Below, piece after piece: positions 9,641-16,989 of a stretch of DNA of 24,112 nt. Under the pieces are notes generated by a model. That model ran no database searches. It was not told the DNA's origin and saw nothing but the letters and a program-made list of their open reading frames with translations. The DNA comes from a virus. Within the stretch, counting starts at the first letter, position 1, and every line of letters begins with the position of its first letter. Location: positions 1 to 24,112 of IMG/VR virus record IMGVR_UViG_3300047461_000095, one strand, 5' to 3'. The position numbers and the translations under genes were made by a program.

Positions 9641-10407
9641 TACGAACCTACTGCGGCGATGAATGCACTGACAATTTCACGAATGTTGCCCGGTCTTACG
9701 ATACGGATCTGTTTAAGGGAGTTGTTCTCTGCGACATAATGATCGTAATGGGAGACCTCTGCAAGAGACAGACCTTCTGGTAGATCAAGACGCGAGGTGA
9801 TCACGTGACGTTCAGATAACGACTTATCTTCGTCTACTGCATACTCCACATCTTCTACGTAGTGACGTAGGGATTGGTGTTCGTCCTCACTGGACACAAT
9901 ATCGATTGCCTGTAGTGTCTCACCCACAACTGAGGTGATACGTTCACCGTCTGTACGGAACGCAGGCAACGAGGAATCGACGTTCACGACGATCTGTCCA
10001 AGGTCTAGGTTTCTGCGTACTACAACACCAGAAGCACCAGACATTTGTCCAGTGACTACTTGACCCACATGAAATGTCTGTGAGATATCTTCGTCGGTGT
10101 TAAGTGTAGTGTCTGGGTACTGTTTCTTAACCTTCTCTAGAACCTCCAGATCGGACAGTGGCCAACCGTTCTCACGCAACTTAGGGTTTAATAGGTAAAT
10201 CGTCCAATGTAACTGGGGGTTCTTATAGAGTTTGTATGAGACATGGTCTGGACGTTCGTCGTGTTGGATATAGTAGTCCTGATAGAATGCCGCGTTACCC
10301 TTTATAGTATCCAACACCTCACTGTATGCGGTTAGGTTGGATATCATTGCCTCATCGTTCAGATCACCGAATCGATACGAAGTTTTTGGAATATTTTGAA
10401 AGTACAT
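9640..10407 (-). CDS. gp53: Baseplate wedge subunit gp53
   Basis: The 255 residues begin MYFQNIPKTSYRFG and contain YYIQHDERPDHVSYKLYKNP followed by HWTIYLLNP, the hallmark of the gp53 family. In T4, gp53 (196 residues) is the late-joining wedge protein that clamps the gp6-gp7-gp25 core. Here the C-terminal part (about 115-255) is longer and contains a small beta-rich segment starting HVGQVVTGQMSGASG, similar in style to insertions in gp53 of marine relatives. Both ends are TAATG junctions, with gp48-like upstream and gp27-like downstream. Confidence 0.9.
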   Translation of the reverse strand: MYFQNIPKTSYRFGDLNDEAMISNLTAYSEVLDTIKGNAAFYQDYYIQHDERPDHVSYKLYKNPQLHWTIYLLNPKLRENGWPLSDLEVLEKVKKQYPDTTLNTDEDISQTFHVGQVVTGQMSGASGVVVRRNLDLGQIVVNVDSSLPAFRTDGERITSVVGETLQAIDIVSSEDEHQSLRHYVEDVEYAVDEDKSLSERHVITSRLDLPEGLSLAEVSHYDHYVAENNSLKQIRIVRPGNIREIVSAFIAAVGS

Positions 10408-11306
10408 TAGTAACCCTGCTCAATATCTGTTTGGGTGAGTGCAATAGTTTCACGGAAATTAAGAGTCATATTATACTCTACTGGACGACCGTCTGCATGG
10501 TATGCCATGGACGATGGGTTATATCCAGTCGCAACCGACTCAAGGTAACAGTCCTTGATTTTTGTCCCCACAGTCTGGTTTGACTCTTCGTGTTTAAGTT
10601 CGATAGAGAATAGGTGCGGATACTCGAAACCTCCGGTGATACCAGTGCTACCCAAGTTGATTGGTTTGGGATAAGCGTGCCATCGGAATCGGTAGATGAT
10701 CTGTTCGACCATTTCTGCTTCTTCGGGTGATGTTGGGACGAACGTGAACGCAAAAGAGAACGATCGTAGATTCACTCCCTTGAACATGGCGCGAGAGTTA
10801 GGGTTCAGTGCAACCTGTAGTGCGAGTTGAGAACCAAGTTTGACTTCGTCACTCATTAGGTCTTTGGTGGCATTGATACCACGTGCAACAGATAGTTTCG
10901 CAAGTGCGTCCATCTGACCCGTTTGAAAAAGATCTCCGATTGACGACAGTCCGTCCTTGAGACCCCCAGCAAATGCACCTACAACACCCATGATTGCACT
11001 TCCTTCACCAGAGGCAGCTGCGCCCATACCTTTCATTGCGGCCGCACCAGACATACCGATGTCTACGTTAGTGTACTGTAAAGAGTCCGAAACAGCAAAC
11101 CCCGCAGGGAGATATAGTTTCATTTTTTTAGTAACTTCGGTTTTCGTGTTAGACTGGTTGTTTTCAGAACTTGTTTCAGAGACCTGTTTACCCTGTTCTT
11201 CTGGGGTAACTACCGTCTTGACACCAAAGGTGACCCAAGTATTACACCTATCTTGACGCAACGGATACATAAGTGCTCCGTCTTTCTTAGTTTCTTCTGT
11301 TACCAT
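10407..11306 (-). CDS. gp48: Baseplate tail-tube cap/junction protein (gp48-like)
   Basis: The 299 residues have a C-terminal half with LRSFSFAFTFVPTSPEEAEM and a final beta region ending NMTLNFRETIALTQ, typical of the T4 gp48/gp54 group of tube-like proteins that seat the tail tube on the baseplate. The middle is Gly/Ala/Met-rich (about 80-125). gp48 is preferred because a second family member, resembling gp54, is encoded at 13082. The first ATG (11306) has no clear ribosome site; an internal ATG at 11270 beginning MYPLRQDR has GGAG 5 bases upstream and may be the real start. An exact late promoter lies upstream. The stop forms TAATG with gp53. Confidence 0.8.
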   Translation of the reverse strand: MVTEETKKDGALMYPLRQDRCNTWVTFGVKTVVTPEEQGKQVSETSSENNQSNTKTEVTKKMKLYLPAGFAVSDSLQYTNVDIGMSGAAAMKGMGAAASGEGSAIMGVVGAFAGGLKDGLSSIGDLFQTGQMDALAKLSVARGINATKDLMSDEVKLGSQLALQVALNPNSRAMFKGVNLRSFSFAFTFVPTSPEEAEMVEQIIYRFRWHAYPKPINLGSTGITGGFEYPHLFSIELKHEESNQTVGTKIKDCYLESVATGYNPSSMAYHADGRPVEYNMTLNFRETIALTQTDIEQGY

Positions 11307-11325
11307 ATGAGTGGACTCGCGGTTC

Positions 11326-11333
11326 TATAAATA
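11326..11333 (+). promoter_or_regulatory. T4-type late promoter, rightward
   Basis: This exact TATAAATA on the plus strand is 27 bases before the methyltransferase-like gene. It lies to the left of the leftward late promoter at 11343-11350, so the two face each other and their first transcribed bases cross. Confidence 0.8.
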
Positions 11334-11342
11334 TCGTTACAC

Positions 11343-11350
11343 TATTTATA
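11343..11350 (-). promoter_or_regulatory. T4-type late promoter, leftward (gp48 operon)
   Basis: This exact TATAAATA on the minus strand is 36 bases before the first gp48 ATG. It should start the long transcript through gp48, gp53, gp27-like and gp5-like. It is separated from the opposing late element by only 9 bases. Confidence 0.8.
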
Positions 11351-11360
11351 CACAAAATCG

Positions 11361-11945
11361 ATGAACTTAATAGACGACACTAAATTCCTGACTGAGGGAT
11401 GGGACACCATTGAGGGTCACGTTCTGCCTGATAATAAGACGTGTCTGGCGTTTGCGAGTATATTATCTATGACACAGGCAAATACCGTCTTCGAGATTGG
11501 GTTCAACTTTGGTCACAGTGCGTACACATTCCTATCCGTCAATCGTCGTGTAAGAGTGCACTCAACAGATATTGGACACTACCCACACACAGAGGTCAAT
11601 GCTGGGAAGATAAAGGACCAGTTTAAGGATCGATTCCAGTTCACCCTATGCGACTCACACCAGTTGGTACCTGACGACGTAACTGGTTATGATATGATTT
11701 TCATTGATGGGGACCATACACCCAAGGGAATGGTTCAGGACATGGACCTATGCGCTGAGTCGGGTGTCGAGTGGATGTTGGTGGACGACTACGTCCGATG
11801 TATGGGTGACCTATACCCCAAGGCGGTCATCGACAACCAACTGGATCGAGACGACTTCCCATACCGCAAGGTGCGAGAGTTCTACTACCCTTCCACTGAC
11901 CGCCTTAACTGTATGGTACTATTGAGACGTTATGAAAACGTATAA
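11361..11945 (+). CDS. Class I SAM-dependent methyltransferase-like protein
   Basis: The 194 residues carry the Rossmann signature FEIGFNFGHSA (residues 44-54, motif I for S-adenosylmethionine), an acidic strand end near STD (68-70), and DMIFIDGDH (111-119), typical of the type-24 methyltransferase family, followed by LVDDYV (140-145). The substrate cannot be told; small-molecule, sugar or protein targets are all possible. It is the first gene after the rightward late promoter, but no good ribosome site precedes its ATG. It overlaps gp4 by 14 bases. Its presence among late structural genes suggests virion or cell-surface modification, which is inference. Confidence 0.72.
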   Translation: MNLIDDTKFLTEGWDTIEGHVLPDNKTCLAFASILSMTQANTVFEIGFNFGHSAYTFLSVNRRVRVHSTDIGHYPHTEVNAGKIKDQFKDRFQFTLCDSHQLVPDDVTGYDMIFIDGDHTPKGMVQDMDLCAESGVEWMLVDDYVRCMGDLYPKAVIDNQLDRDDFPYRKVREFYYPSTDRLNCMVLLRRYENV

Positions 11946-12450
11946 GGGAAAGTACAAACCCACCAAACCGCAGAAGTACGCAGGCAACGTCGATGATATT
12001 GTCTACCGTTCAGGGTGGGAGAAGTATGTGATGATGTGGTGTGACAGGAACTCAGATGTGGTCCAGTGGGTCTCTGAGGAGTTGGTAATACCCTACATCT
12101 GCGAGACCGACAAGAAACCTCACCGATACTTCGTCGACTTTGTGATCAAGTACAAGTCGGGTCGTGTGGTGTTGGTTGAGGTCAAACCCGCCAAAGAGAC
12201 CAAGAGACCAGAGAAGAAACAAGGTAAGTCTCGACAGACACTCATGACTGAGGGTCTCACCTACATCAAGAACCAATCCAAGTGGAAGGCGGCGGTCGAG
12301 TACGCAAAAGATCGCGGACACCACTTTGAGATCTGGACAGAGAAAGAACTCACCACAAAGGGTATCATGCCCAAGGCTGCGCAACGCATAAAGTCTAAGA
12401 AACCTCTCAAAAAGATGCCCGCGTTCAAGAAACGTAAAAAACGTGTATAA
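11932..12450 (+). CDS. gp4: Head completion nuclease gp4
   Basis: The 172 residues match T4 gp4 (about 150) in order. They open with YKGKYKPTKPQKYAGNV, then IVYRSGWEKYVMMW, EELVIPYI, the PD-(D/E)xK-like pattern HRYFVDFVIKYKSGRVVLVE and KP, and SKWKAAVEYAKDRG. Likely active residues are E30, D69, E83 and K85. gp4 acts after DNA packaging to complete heads for tail joining. The last 25 residues are very basic (KKRKKRV). The start overlaps the methyltransferase gene by 14 bases. The TAA stop is inside a late promoter for the following genes. Confidence 0.9.
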   Translation: MKTYKGKYKPTKPQKYAGNVDDIVYRSGWEKYVMMWCDRNSDVVQWVSEELVIPYICETDKKPHRYFVDFVIKYKSGRVVLVEVKPAKETKRPEKKQGKSRQTLMTEGLTYIKNQSKWKAAVEYAKDRGHHFEIWTEKELTTKGIMPKAAQRIKSKKPLKKMPAFKKRKKRV

Positions 12451-12453
12451 ATA
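12446..12453 (+). promoter_or_regulatory. T4-type late promoter for the gp54-gp26-gp29 genes
   Basis: This is an exact TATAAATA on the plus strand, 28 bases before the next ATG. The TAA stop codon of gp4 (12448-12450) is contained in it. The following leader carries AGGACAAAGG as a ribosome site. Confidence 0.82.
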
Positions 12454-12481
12454 GAGAGAAAGGTTTTAGGACAAAGGTCTT

Positions 12482-13081
12482 ATGTCTAAAATATTCCAGA
12501 ACTTAGAGTTGCAGGCATTCCGTGCAGGTATCACACCCCGTACCAAGGAATCCCGCAGATGGTTTCAAAACAAAATCAAGAACATGCGTAGTATTAAACG
12601 CGAGGACTTGATGGATGAGGATCCACTCAAGAAGACTGGACAAGAGGTCGTGGGTGGCATGTATATGTTCTTTTACGATCCCAAGTTTAAAAACGATCGA
12701 AGAAAACTGCCCTACTACGATGCGTTCCCACTTGTGATTGTGGTGGGTCCAGCGAAGGACGGATTCTATGGGTTGAACCTGCACTACTTACCTCCGGTAT
12801 TACGTGCAAAGATGTTGGACTCATTGATGGACATCACTAACAACACAAAGTTTGATAAGACAACTCGTTTTAAGGCGTCTTATCAACTATTGACCAAGAC
12901 CGCAAAACTTAAACACTTCAGACCGTGTTTTAAACACTATCTAAACAAACACGTTGACGGTAGATTCGCGATGGTTCCCGCCCCTGAGTGGGAGATCGCA
13001 ACATTTCTACCGACGGCAGATTTCCGATACGCGAGTAACCAAAAAGTCTACTCCGATGCAAAAAGTATGATAGGCGAATAA
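12482..13081 (+). CDS. Conserved T4-like virion assembly protein (possibly gp2-type)
   Basis: The 199-residue basic protein begins MSKIFQNLELQAFRAGITPR. Its conserved core is MYMFFYDPKF, then PYYDAFPLVIVVGP and GFYGLNLHYLPP (about 60-103), which I recognise from a protein encoded beside gp4 in T4-like marine phages. In T4 the neighbour of gene 4 is gene 2, the DNA-end protector of packaged heads, so gp2 is a candidate, but I cannot confirm that from motifs. It is the first gene after an exact late promoter. Its TAA directly abuts the ATG of the gp54-like gene with no gap. A structural or head-tail completion role is the safe reading. Confidence 0.68.
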   Translation: MSKIFQNLELQAFRAGITPRTKESRRWFQNKIKNMRSIKREDLMDEDPLKKTGQEVVGGMYMFFYDPKFKNDRRKLPYYDAFPLVIVVGPAKDGFYGLNLHYLPPVLRAKMLDSLMDITNNTKFDKTTRFKASYQLLTKTAKLKHFRPCFKHYLNKHVDGRFAMVPAPEWEIATFLPTADFRYASNQKVYSDAKSMIGE

Positions 13082-13855
13082 ATGGCAGGTATAGAGACAT
13101 TTAAATCAAAGGTCAGTCTTCGTAACGGGATGGCTTTCAACAACCAGTTCGCGGTAATGATGCCGTCGGTAAAGTCCATTAACGCGAAGGCGGGTGGTGT
13201 CAAGAAGGAGTCACCGGCGAAGAAAGCGACAGCAGATGATGGGTCGTTTTTAGACAAGGCGATAGACACCGTCAAGGCAGTTGCAGAGAACATCAATCTA
13301 CCAAGTATGTCTGGAGATGATCCAGAGACCTTGAACCTATTGTGTAAGAGTGCATCACTACCAGAAAAACAGATCATGTCTTTGGACCGTCAAGTAGGTA
13401 TGGAGATGCGAAAGGTCGCGAACGGATATGCGGTGGGTGACGTGTCACTGACGTTCTACGTATTGAACGATTATGAGGTAAAGAAGTATTTCGACAATTG
13501 GATGTCCAAGGTCGTGAATGAGGGCGAGAAAGGATATGAGTCTGTCGCCTATCAGAGTCAGATCACGCATCCAGTTACAATCTCGCAACTGTCCAAACCA
13601 CAGATGCGAGCAGGATTTGACATAGGTCCACTAGACATCAATTTCGATATTGGTGGTTTGTCTATATACACAGTGGAGTTAGAAGATGCGTTCCCAACTA
13701 GCATAAGCGGTGTTGAGTTTATGAGTGATACGGGAACCGTTGTTGAATTGACCGTGCAATTATCTTACACCAGATGGAAGGTGAAGGAAGACAAACGCGG
13801 TCTAACGGACCTGATTGGGGGAGATGTAAACCTCAATCTAGGTGGAATTATTTAA
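13082..13855 (+). CDS. gp54: Tail-tube initiator / baseplate junction protein (gp54-like)
   Basis: The 257 residues have LLCKSASLPEKQIMSLDRQV followed by VSLTFYVLNDYEVKKYFDNW, the strand-loop-strand pattern of tail-tube-fold proteins (gp19, gp48, gp54). The C-terminal strands include VELEDAFPTSISGVEF and VELTVQLSYTRW. The size and a Lys/Ala-rich insert (about 37-75) set it apart from the plain tube protein gp19 (about 163 residues). gp54 in T4 caps the baseplate and starts tube polymerisation. It lies between the conserved assembly gene and the gp26-like gene. A tube protein with an insertion is the alternative reading. Confidence 0.72.
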   Translation: MAGIETFKSKVSLRNGMAFNNQFAVMMPSVKSINAKAGGVKKESPAKKATADDGSFLDKAIDTVKAVAENINLPSMSGDDPETLNLLCKSASLPEKQIMSLDRQVGMEMRKVANGYAVGDVSLTFYVLNDYEVKKYFDNWMSKVVNEGEKGYESVAYQSQITHPVTISQLSKPQMRAGFDIGPLDINFDIGGLSIYTVELEDAFPTSISGVEFMSDTGTVVELTVQLSYTRWKVKEDKRGLTDLIGGDVNLNLGGII

Positions 13856-13870
13856 TCATTAGGATACATT

Positions 13871-14578
13871 ATGGCATTACCAAAACTGAATGAGTCGCCG
13901 AGTTATACGGTGACCATACCATCGTCGGGACAAGAAACGTCCTTTCGTCCCTTCCTTGTGAAGGAACAGAAAGCGTTACTGATTGCGTATGAGACCCAAG
14001 ACAAACAGGATATGGTGCGATCTATTATTAGGACAATCCACGCCTGTGTTGAGGATCCAATCAATACGAAATTGACTACCTTCGACGTGGATTATTTGTT
14101 CACTAAGATACGTGCGAAGTCAGTGGGTGAGACCGCAGACGTTCAAACCAAGTGTAGTGAATGTGACACCACGAACGAGATCAAAATTGAGTTGGATAAC
14201 ATCGTTCTTGAAGGAGACGTTGACGCGAAGACTATCGAACTAACGGATAGTGTGTCGGTCGAGATGCGATTCCCGACGTATGAAGAGTTCCTAAAGAACC
14301 CTGTCCTCAGCGAAGAGGGTACGATGACAGAAGGTCTGGTAGAACTTTTAATAACATGTATGGACGCTGTCCTTACCGAAGAAGAGAGGGTGGTTCTATC
14401 AGACGAACCGCGCGAAGCGATTGTAGAGTTCATCGACTCAATGACCGCCGCTCAGTTCGAGAAGGTTGCAGAGTTCGTTAACACTATGCCTGCGATATCG
14501 CAGAAAGTTGAATTTACGTGCCAATCTTGCGGACATGTGAACACAAGAGTCCTAAAGGGGATGGATGATTTTTTTTAG
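13871..14578 (+). CDS. gp26: gp26-like baseplate hub / tail assembly protein (zero frame)
   Basis: The 235 residues resemble the T4 base-plate family of gp26 (208 residues): an N-terminal strand region with TSFRPFLVKEQKALLIAYE, then a helical region. Two Cys pairs, C95-x-x-C98 and C217-x-x-C220, probably bind one zinc. A good AGGAT ribosome site precedes the ATG. The last codons are Phe-Phe-stop on a run of eight T, and another open frame continues in -1 (see the next entries). The gene lies directly before the tape measure, where long-tailed phages keep their tail assembly chaperones. It may therefore act as a tape-measure chaperone rather than, or as well as, a baseplate part. Confidence 0.8.
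   Translation: MALPKLNESPSYTVTIPSSGQETSFRPFLVKEQKALLIAYETQDKQDMVRSIIRTIHACVEDPINTKLTTFDVDYLFTKIRAKSVGETADVQTKCSECDTTNEIKIELDNIVLEGDVDAKTIELTDSVSVEMRFPTYEEFLKNPVLSEEGTMTEGLVELLITCMDAVLTEEERVVLSDEPREAIVEFIDSMTAAQFEKVAEFVNTMPAISQKVEFTCQSCGHVNTRVLKGMDDFF
14569..14576 (+). promoter_or_regulatory. Candidate -1 ribosomal frameshift site (T8 before gp26 stop)
   Basis: The zero-frame reading is GAT-TTT-TTT-TAG. The heptamer T-TTT-TTT (14569-14575) lets both tRNA-Phe slip back one base onto TTT-TTT and then read TTA-GTT in the -1 frame. The zero-frame stop follows at once, which favours shifting. AAAGGGG (14554-14560) ends 8 bases upstream and could act as an internal Shine-Dalgarno stimulator, as in dnaX. 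No strong hairpin lies at the usual 5-9 base distance. Confidence 0.65.
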
Positions 14579-14757
14579 TTAATCTCTCTCATGATAACCT
14601 GACAAATTACTACCAAGTAAATTTTCAGTTACTTCAGAACTTCAACTACTCGTTACATGAAGTTGAAAATATGATGCCTTGGGAGAGAGAGATATATCTT
14701 GCTATGTTGGTTGAACACATCAAAGAAGAAAACGAACGTAATAAGAACAAAGGATAA
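14575..14757 (+). CDS. -1 frame extension of the gp26-like protein (putative tail chaperone fusion)
   Basis: This is a 60-codon open frame (plus TAA) that begins exactly where a -1 slip on the T8 run would put the ribosome. Shifted product: 235 zero-frame residues plus 60, about 295 in all. The extension contains YYQVNFQLLQNFNYSLHEVE and MPWEREIYLAMLVEHIKEEN, a helical, charged segment whose PWE(R)E start recalls T-type extensions of tail chaperones. The first in-frame ATGs are at 14671 and 14674, leaving only 27-28 residues, and no GTG or TTG precedes them, so separate translation of the whole frame is unlikely. The stop is 2 bases before the tape-measure ATG, and the last codons hold that gene's AAAGGA ribosome site. 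The gp51 position is an alternative thought, but T4 gp51 is far longer. Confidence 0.68.
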   Translation, partial: LVNLSHDNLTNYYQVNFQLLQNFNYSLHEVENMMPWEREIYLAMLVEHIKEENERNKNKG

Positions 14758-14759
14758 TA

Positions 14760-16439
14760 ATGAGTTTAGAAGCCGTTGTCGGTCAACTAACCGAACAAAA
14801 AGAAGATAATAAAAAGAACACCGACAGTATAGTTAAGGTTATGGATACTGTCGCCATGCGTACGGGTCGTACCGAAAACGCTTTGATGACTATCTTCAGC
14901 GATGTGCGTAAAATGAAAAACGCAATCTCGCGTCGAACCAGAAATCCAGACGAACTGGAAGAGGCGCGTGAGAACTCCGCGTACCAGAACGAACTGCTTG
15001 AGGTGATGCAGGGGATCAGAGATCAACTCTCGAACAACAATAGAAACGAAGACTCATCTAACAATAATAATGATGACGATAGTTCTAGTTTCTTGGGTAA
15101 AAAACTCAGGGCGCTTGCGATCACTGCGGGTATCGTTGTAGGTGCAATCGGTGGTTACCTCACACCAATAATGAAGTTGTCCAAGTTGATCGGTAGTGCG
15201 GTCAAATCACTGGCCCTGACAATGAGAAGGATCGGTGGTATCGTAGGTGAGAACAGGGTCATCAAATTCCTAATGAAACCCTTCACTACACTAGGGAATG
15301 CGATCATGTCTATCGGTCGCGCAGTGAAAAACATTGCTGCGTCCATATACGGTATCAGTAGATTCTTTATCAACATGGGTATGGACGCATTGGGTCGCAA
15401 AGCGAAAGACGCAATGACCGTCATAAAAGGTTTCGTGTCACGTGCCGGAACAATGTTCACTCGATTTGGTAAAACCATCGGTCTTATAGGATCCTATACT
15501 GACGATGCCGCGAGAGGTGCGAGCACAATTAAGGACACGTTGAAGAACAGTCCGGTCACTAAGGCATTCGGTAAGATCAAAACGTTCTTCGGTTCTCTGG
15601 GTAGAACTCTAGGTGGTATGACCTCCATATTCAAACCAGTGATGGCACTTGCGAGAATCCTGAGTACACCTATCCTCGCAATCGGTGTGACAATCAAGTC
15701 TCTGTTCACCAACTTCTCCACTGCACTGGACATGTTCAAAGACGGTGACATTCTAGGCGGCATTGGATTCCTAGTAAAGGGAGTCATTGACGACCTCATC
15801 AAATTTTTTGTCGTAGACCTTCTCGATATGATCAAGGGCGCGTTTTCGTGGATCGCCGGTAAATTAGGGTTCGACGGGATCGCAGAGTCACTGAACTCGT
15901 TCAGTTTTGGTGAACTGTACCAGTCAGTGAGTGACGGTATCGCTGGATTTATCGGTGGAGTAGTCGACTGGATCAAGGGGATGTTGACTAACTTCTATGG
16001 CGGGATCTGGGAAGGTCTCAAGATGTTGTTCAGTGGTGACGTGCTTGGCGGAATTTCCAAAATCTTCTCATCAATGTTCTCACCTATCACAGACACCTTC
16101 GACATGATCGTCGCAAAGGCGAAGGAGATGTTCAATTTCAGTAACATCTATGACATGTTGACCGGAAAGAAATCGTTCAGTTTCGCGGACATCTTCGATG
16201 CAGCGGAAGTGAATTCAGGCGCTGAATTGGAATCTACACCTACCGCAAATAAACCAACGAGTGGTCAGAGTGTTAGAAAAGAAGTGTCTGAGAGTAGACA
16301 CACCAAGACGGTCAACGGTGTCGTCGTACAAGACTCAAGTCAACGTGTAGTCAAGAACACCACAAACGGACACACCTCCGTCTCGATGCAATGGTCAGAG
16401 ATGGATGGTCACGATCCAACCTTAGGCCTACGCGCATAA
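14760..16439 (+). CDS. gp29: Tail tape measure protein (gp29-like)
   Basis: The 559 residues are close to T4 gp29 (590). A charged N-terminal coiled-coil region (about 1-95) with an Asn/Asp/Ser-rich stretch (about 90-112) is followed by a hydrophobic Gly/Ala segment (about 116-140). Long amphipathic helices with repeated Gly-Phe and Ile-Lys spacing follow (to about 475), then a polar tail with TSVSMQWSEMDGHDP. This is the usual look of a tape measure, which sets tail length and enters the cell envelope at ejection. It follows the gp26 frame and its -1 extension by 2 bases. Protein length implies a T4-like tail of roughly similar length, about 0.15 nm per residue. Confidence 0.87.
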   Translation: MSLEAVVGQLTEQKEDNKKNTDSIVKVMDTVAMRTGRTENALMTIFSDVRKMKNAISRRTRNPDELEEARENSAYQNELLEVMQGIRDQLSNNNRNEDSSNNNNDDDSSSFLGKKLRALAITAGIVVGAIGGYLTPIMKLSKLIGSAVKSLALTMRRIGGIVGENRVIKFLMKPFTTLGNAIMSIGRAVKNIAASIYGISRFFINMGMDALGRKAKDAMTVIKGFVSRAGTMFTRFGKTIGLIGSYTDDAARGASTIKDTLKNSPVTKAFGKIKTFFGSLGRTLGGMTSIFKPVMALARILSTPILAIGVTIKSLFTNFSTALDMFKDGDILGGIGFLVKGVIDDLIKFFVVDLLDMIKGAFSWIAGKLGFDGIAESLNSFSFGELYQSVSDGIAGFIGGVVDWIKGMLTNFYGGIWEGLKMLFSGDVLGGISKIFSSMFSPITDTFDMIVAKAKEMFNFSNIYDMLTGKKSFSFADIFDAAEVNSGAELESTPTANKPTSGQSVRKEVSESRHTKTVNGVVVQDSSQRVVKNTTNGHTSVSMQWSEMDGHDPTLGLRA

Positions 16440-16459
16440 AAAAGGGGACCGAAGTCCCC
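16438..16459 (-). terminator. Rho-independent terminator with UUCG loop (minus strand)
   Basis: On the minus strand GGGGAC-TTCG-GTCCCC forms a perfect 6-bp stem with the very stable UUCG loop, followed by six T. It lies 20 bases after the stop of the 16480-16986 gene and ends the gp33-gp32-membrane protein transcript. The U tract overlaps the last codons of the convergent tape measure. There is no T tract on the plus strand, so it is not a good terminator for the tape-measure operon. Confidence 0.9.
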
Positions 16460-16479
16460 ATGTCCACTGGCAGTGTCGA

Positions 16480-16986
16480 TTAGTGGTTTAGAATTGCTTC
16501 GATCATACGCGCCTTAGTCCAAGACGGACGCAAGTTGAGAGGTCGTATACCAATCGTGTTACCGATAGCGATCAACTCTGCTTTGGTAAACGCCTGTAAC
16601 TCCTCGGCGGTATAAGAAGACGAACTCGAACCAGTCGAGTAAGACACACCATAGACGTATGTCTCTTCCATCTGACGTTTCTGTGCCGCACGGTAGTATG
16701 TCACACCGTTACTTCCAACGACCGATGTAGTCAATATACCTGACCCAGTTGCAACGGTTGCGCCGTTGATTTTGACTTCTACTAAGTCTCCCTCAATTAC
16801 CCATCCGGTGACTACTGCACCATGTTTACCCGCAAACTGAAATGCGTCTGTTACTTCTGTGTCCACACCACCTGTAGATGGTCCCACAATGGGACCATTA
16901 TTAGATGACTTGCTGGACGTTGATCTAATAATCAGACCTAAAATAACTAATCCCGCTAGGATTAGAACAATCATGTTAGTATCCAT
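16480..16986 (-). CDS. Membrane-anchored protein with SAP/Rho-N-like C-terminal domain
   Basis: The 168 residues start with one transmembrane helix (residues 5-21, MIVLILAGLVILGLIIR). A Ser/Gly linker, a beta-rich part with VVGSNGVTYYRA (about 85-100), and a Ser-rich linker follow. The last 45 residues (YTAEELQAFTKAELIAIGNT, then SWTKARMIEAILNH) have the helix-turn-helix rhythm of SAP or Rho N-terminal-like domains that bind nucleic acid or protein. The likely topology is anchor plus cytoplasmic or periplasmic domain. The ribosome site GGAGG lies in the end of gp32, and the gap to gp32 is 3 bases, so it is co-expressed with the ssDNA-binding protein. Tethering DNA or a replication complex to the membrane is speculation; a structural role is also possible. 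Confidence 0.72.
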   Translation of the reverse strand: MDTNMIVLILAGLVILGLIIRSTSSKSSNNGPIVGPSTGGVDTEVTDAFQFAGKHGAVVTGWVIEGDLVEVKINGATVATGSGILTTSVVGSNGVTYYRAAQKRQMEETYVYGVSYSTGSSSSSYTAEELQAFTKAELIAIGNTIGIRPLNLRPSWTKARMIEAILNH

Positions 16987-16989
16987 CGA

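Noticed and set aside
12052-12384. Minus-strand 110-codon frame inside gp4
   Set aside because: Antisense of the well-recognised gp4 nuclease, with no promoter or ribosome site.
14584-14592. TCTCTCTCAT after gp26, similar in reverse to the GAGAGAGA early leaders
   Set aside because: No minus-strand gene or promoter boxes lie beside it; it is a short match inside the -1 extension codons.
14641-14667. Perfect 7-bp hairpin TTCAACT...AGTTGAA after the slip site as a frameshift stimulator
   Set aside because: It starts about 65 bases after the heptamer, much too far for a standard stimulatory structure, and it lies in AT-rich coding sequence.
15155-15976. Minus-strand frames within the tape-measure gene
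   Set aside because: Antisense shadows; the plus-strand tape measure is continuous and typical.
16438-16459. The same hairpin as a terminator for the plus-strand tape-measure operon
   Set aside because: The stem is symmetric, but on the plus strand it is followed by ATGTCCACTG, not a U tract, so only the minus-strand direction is supported.
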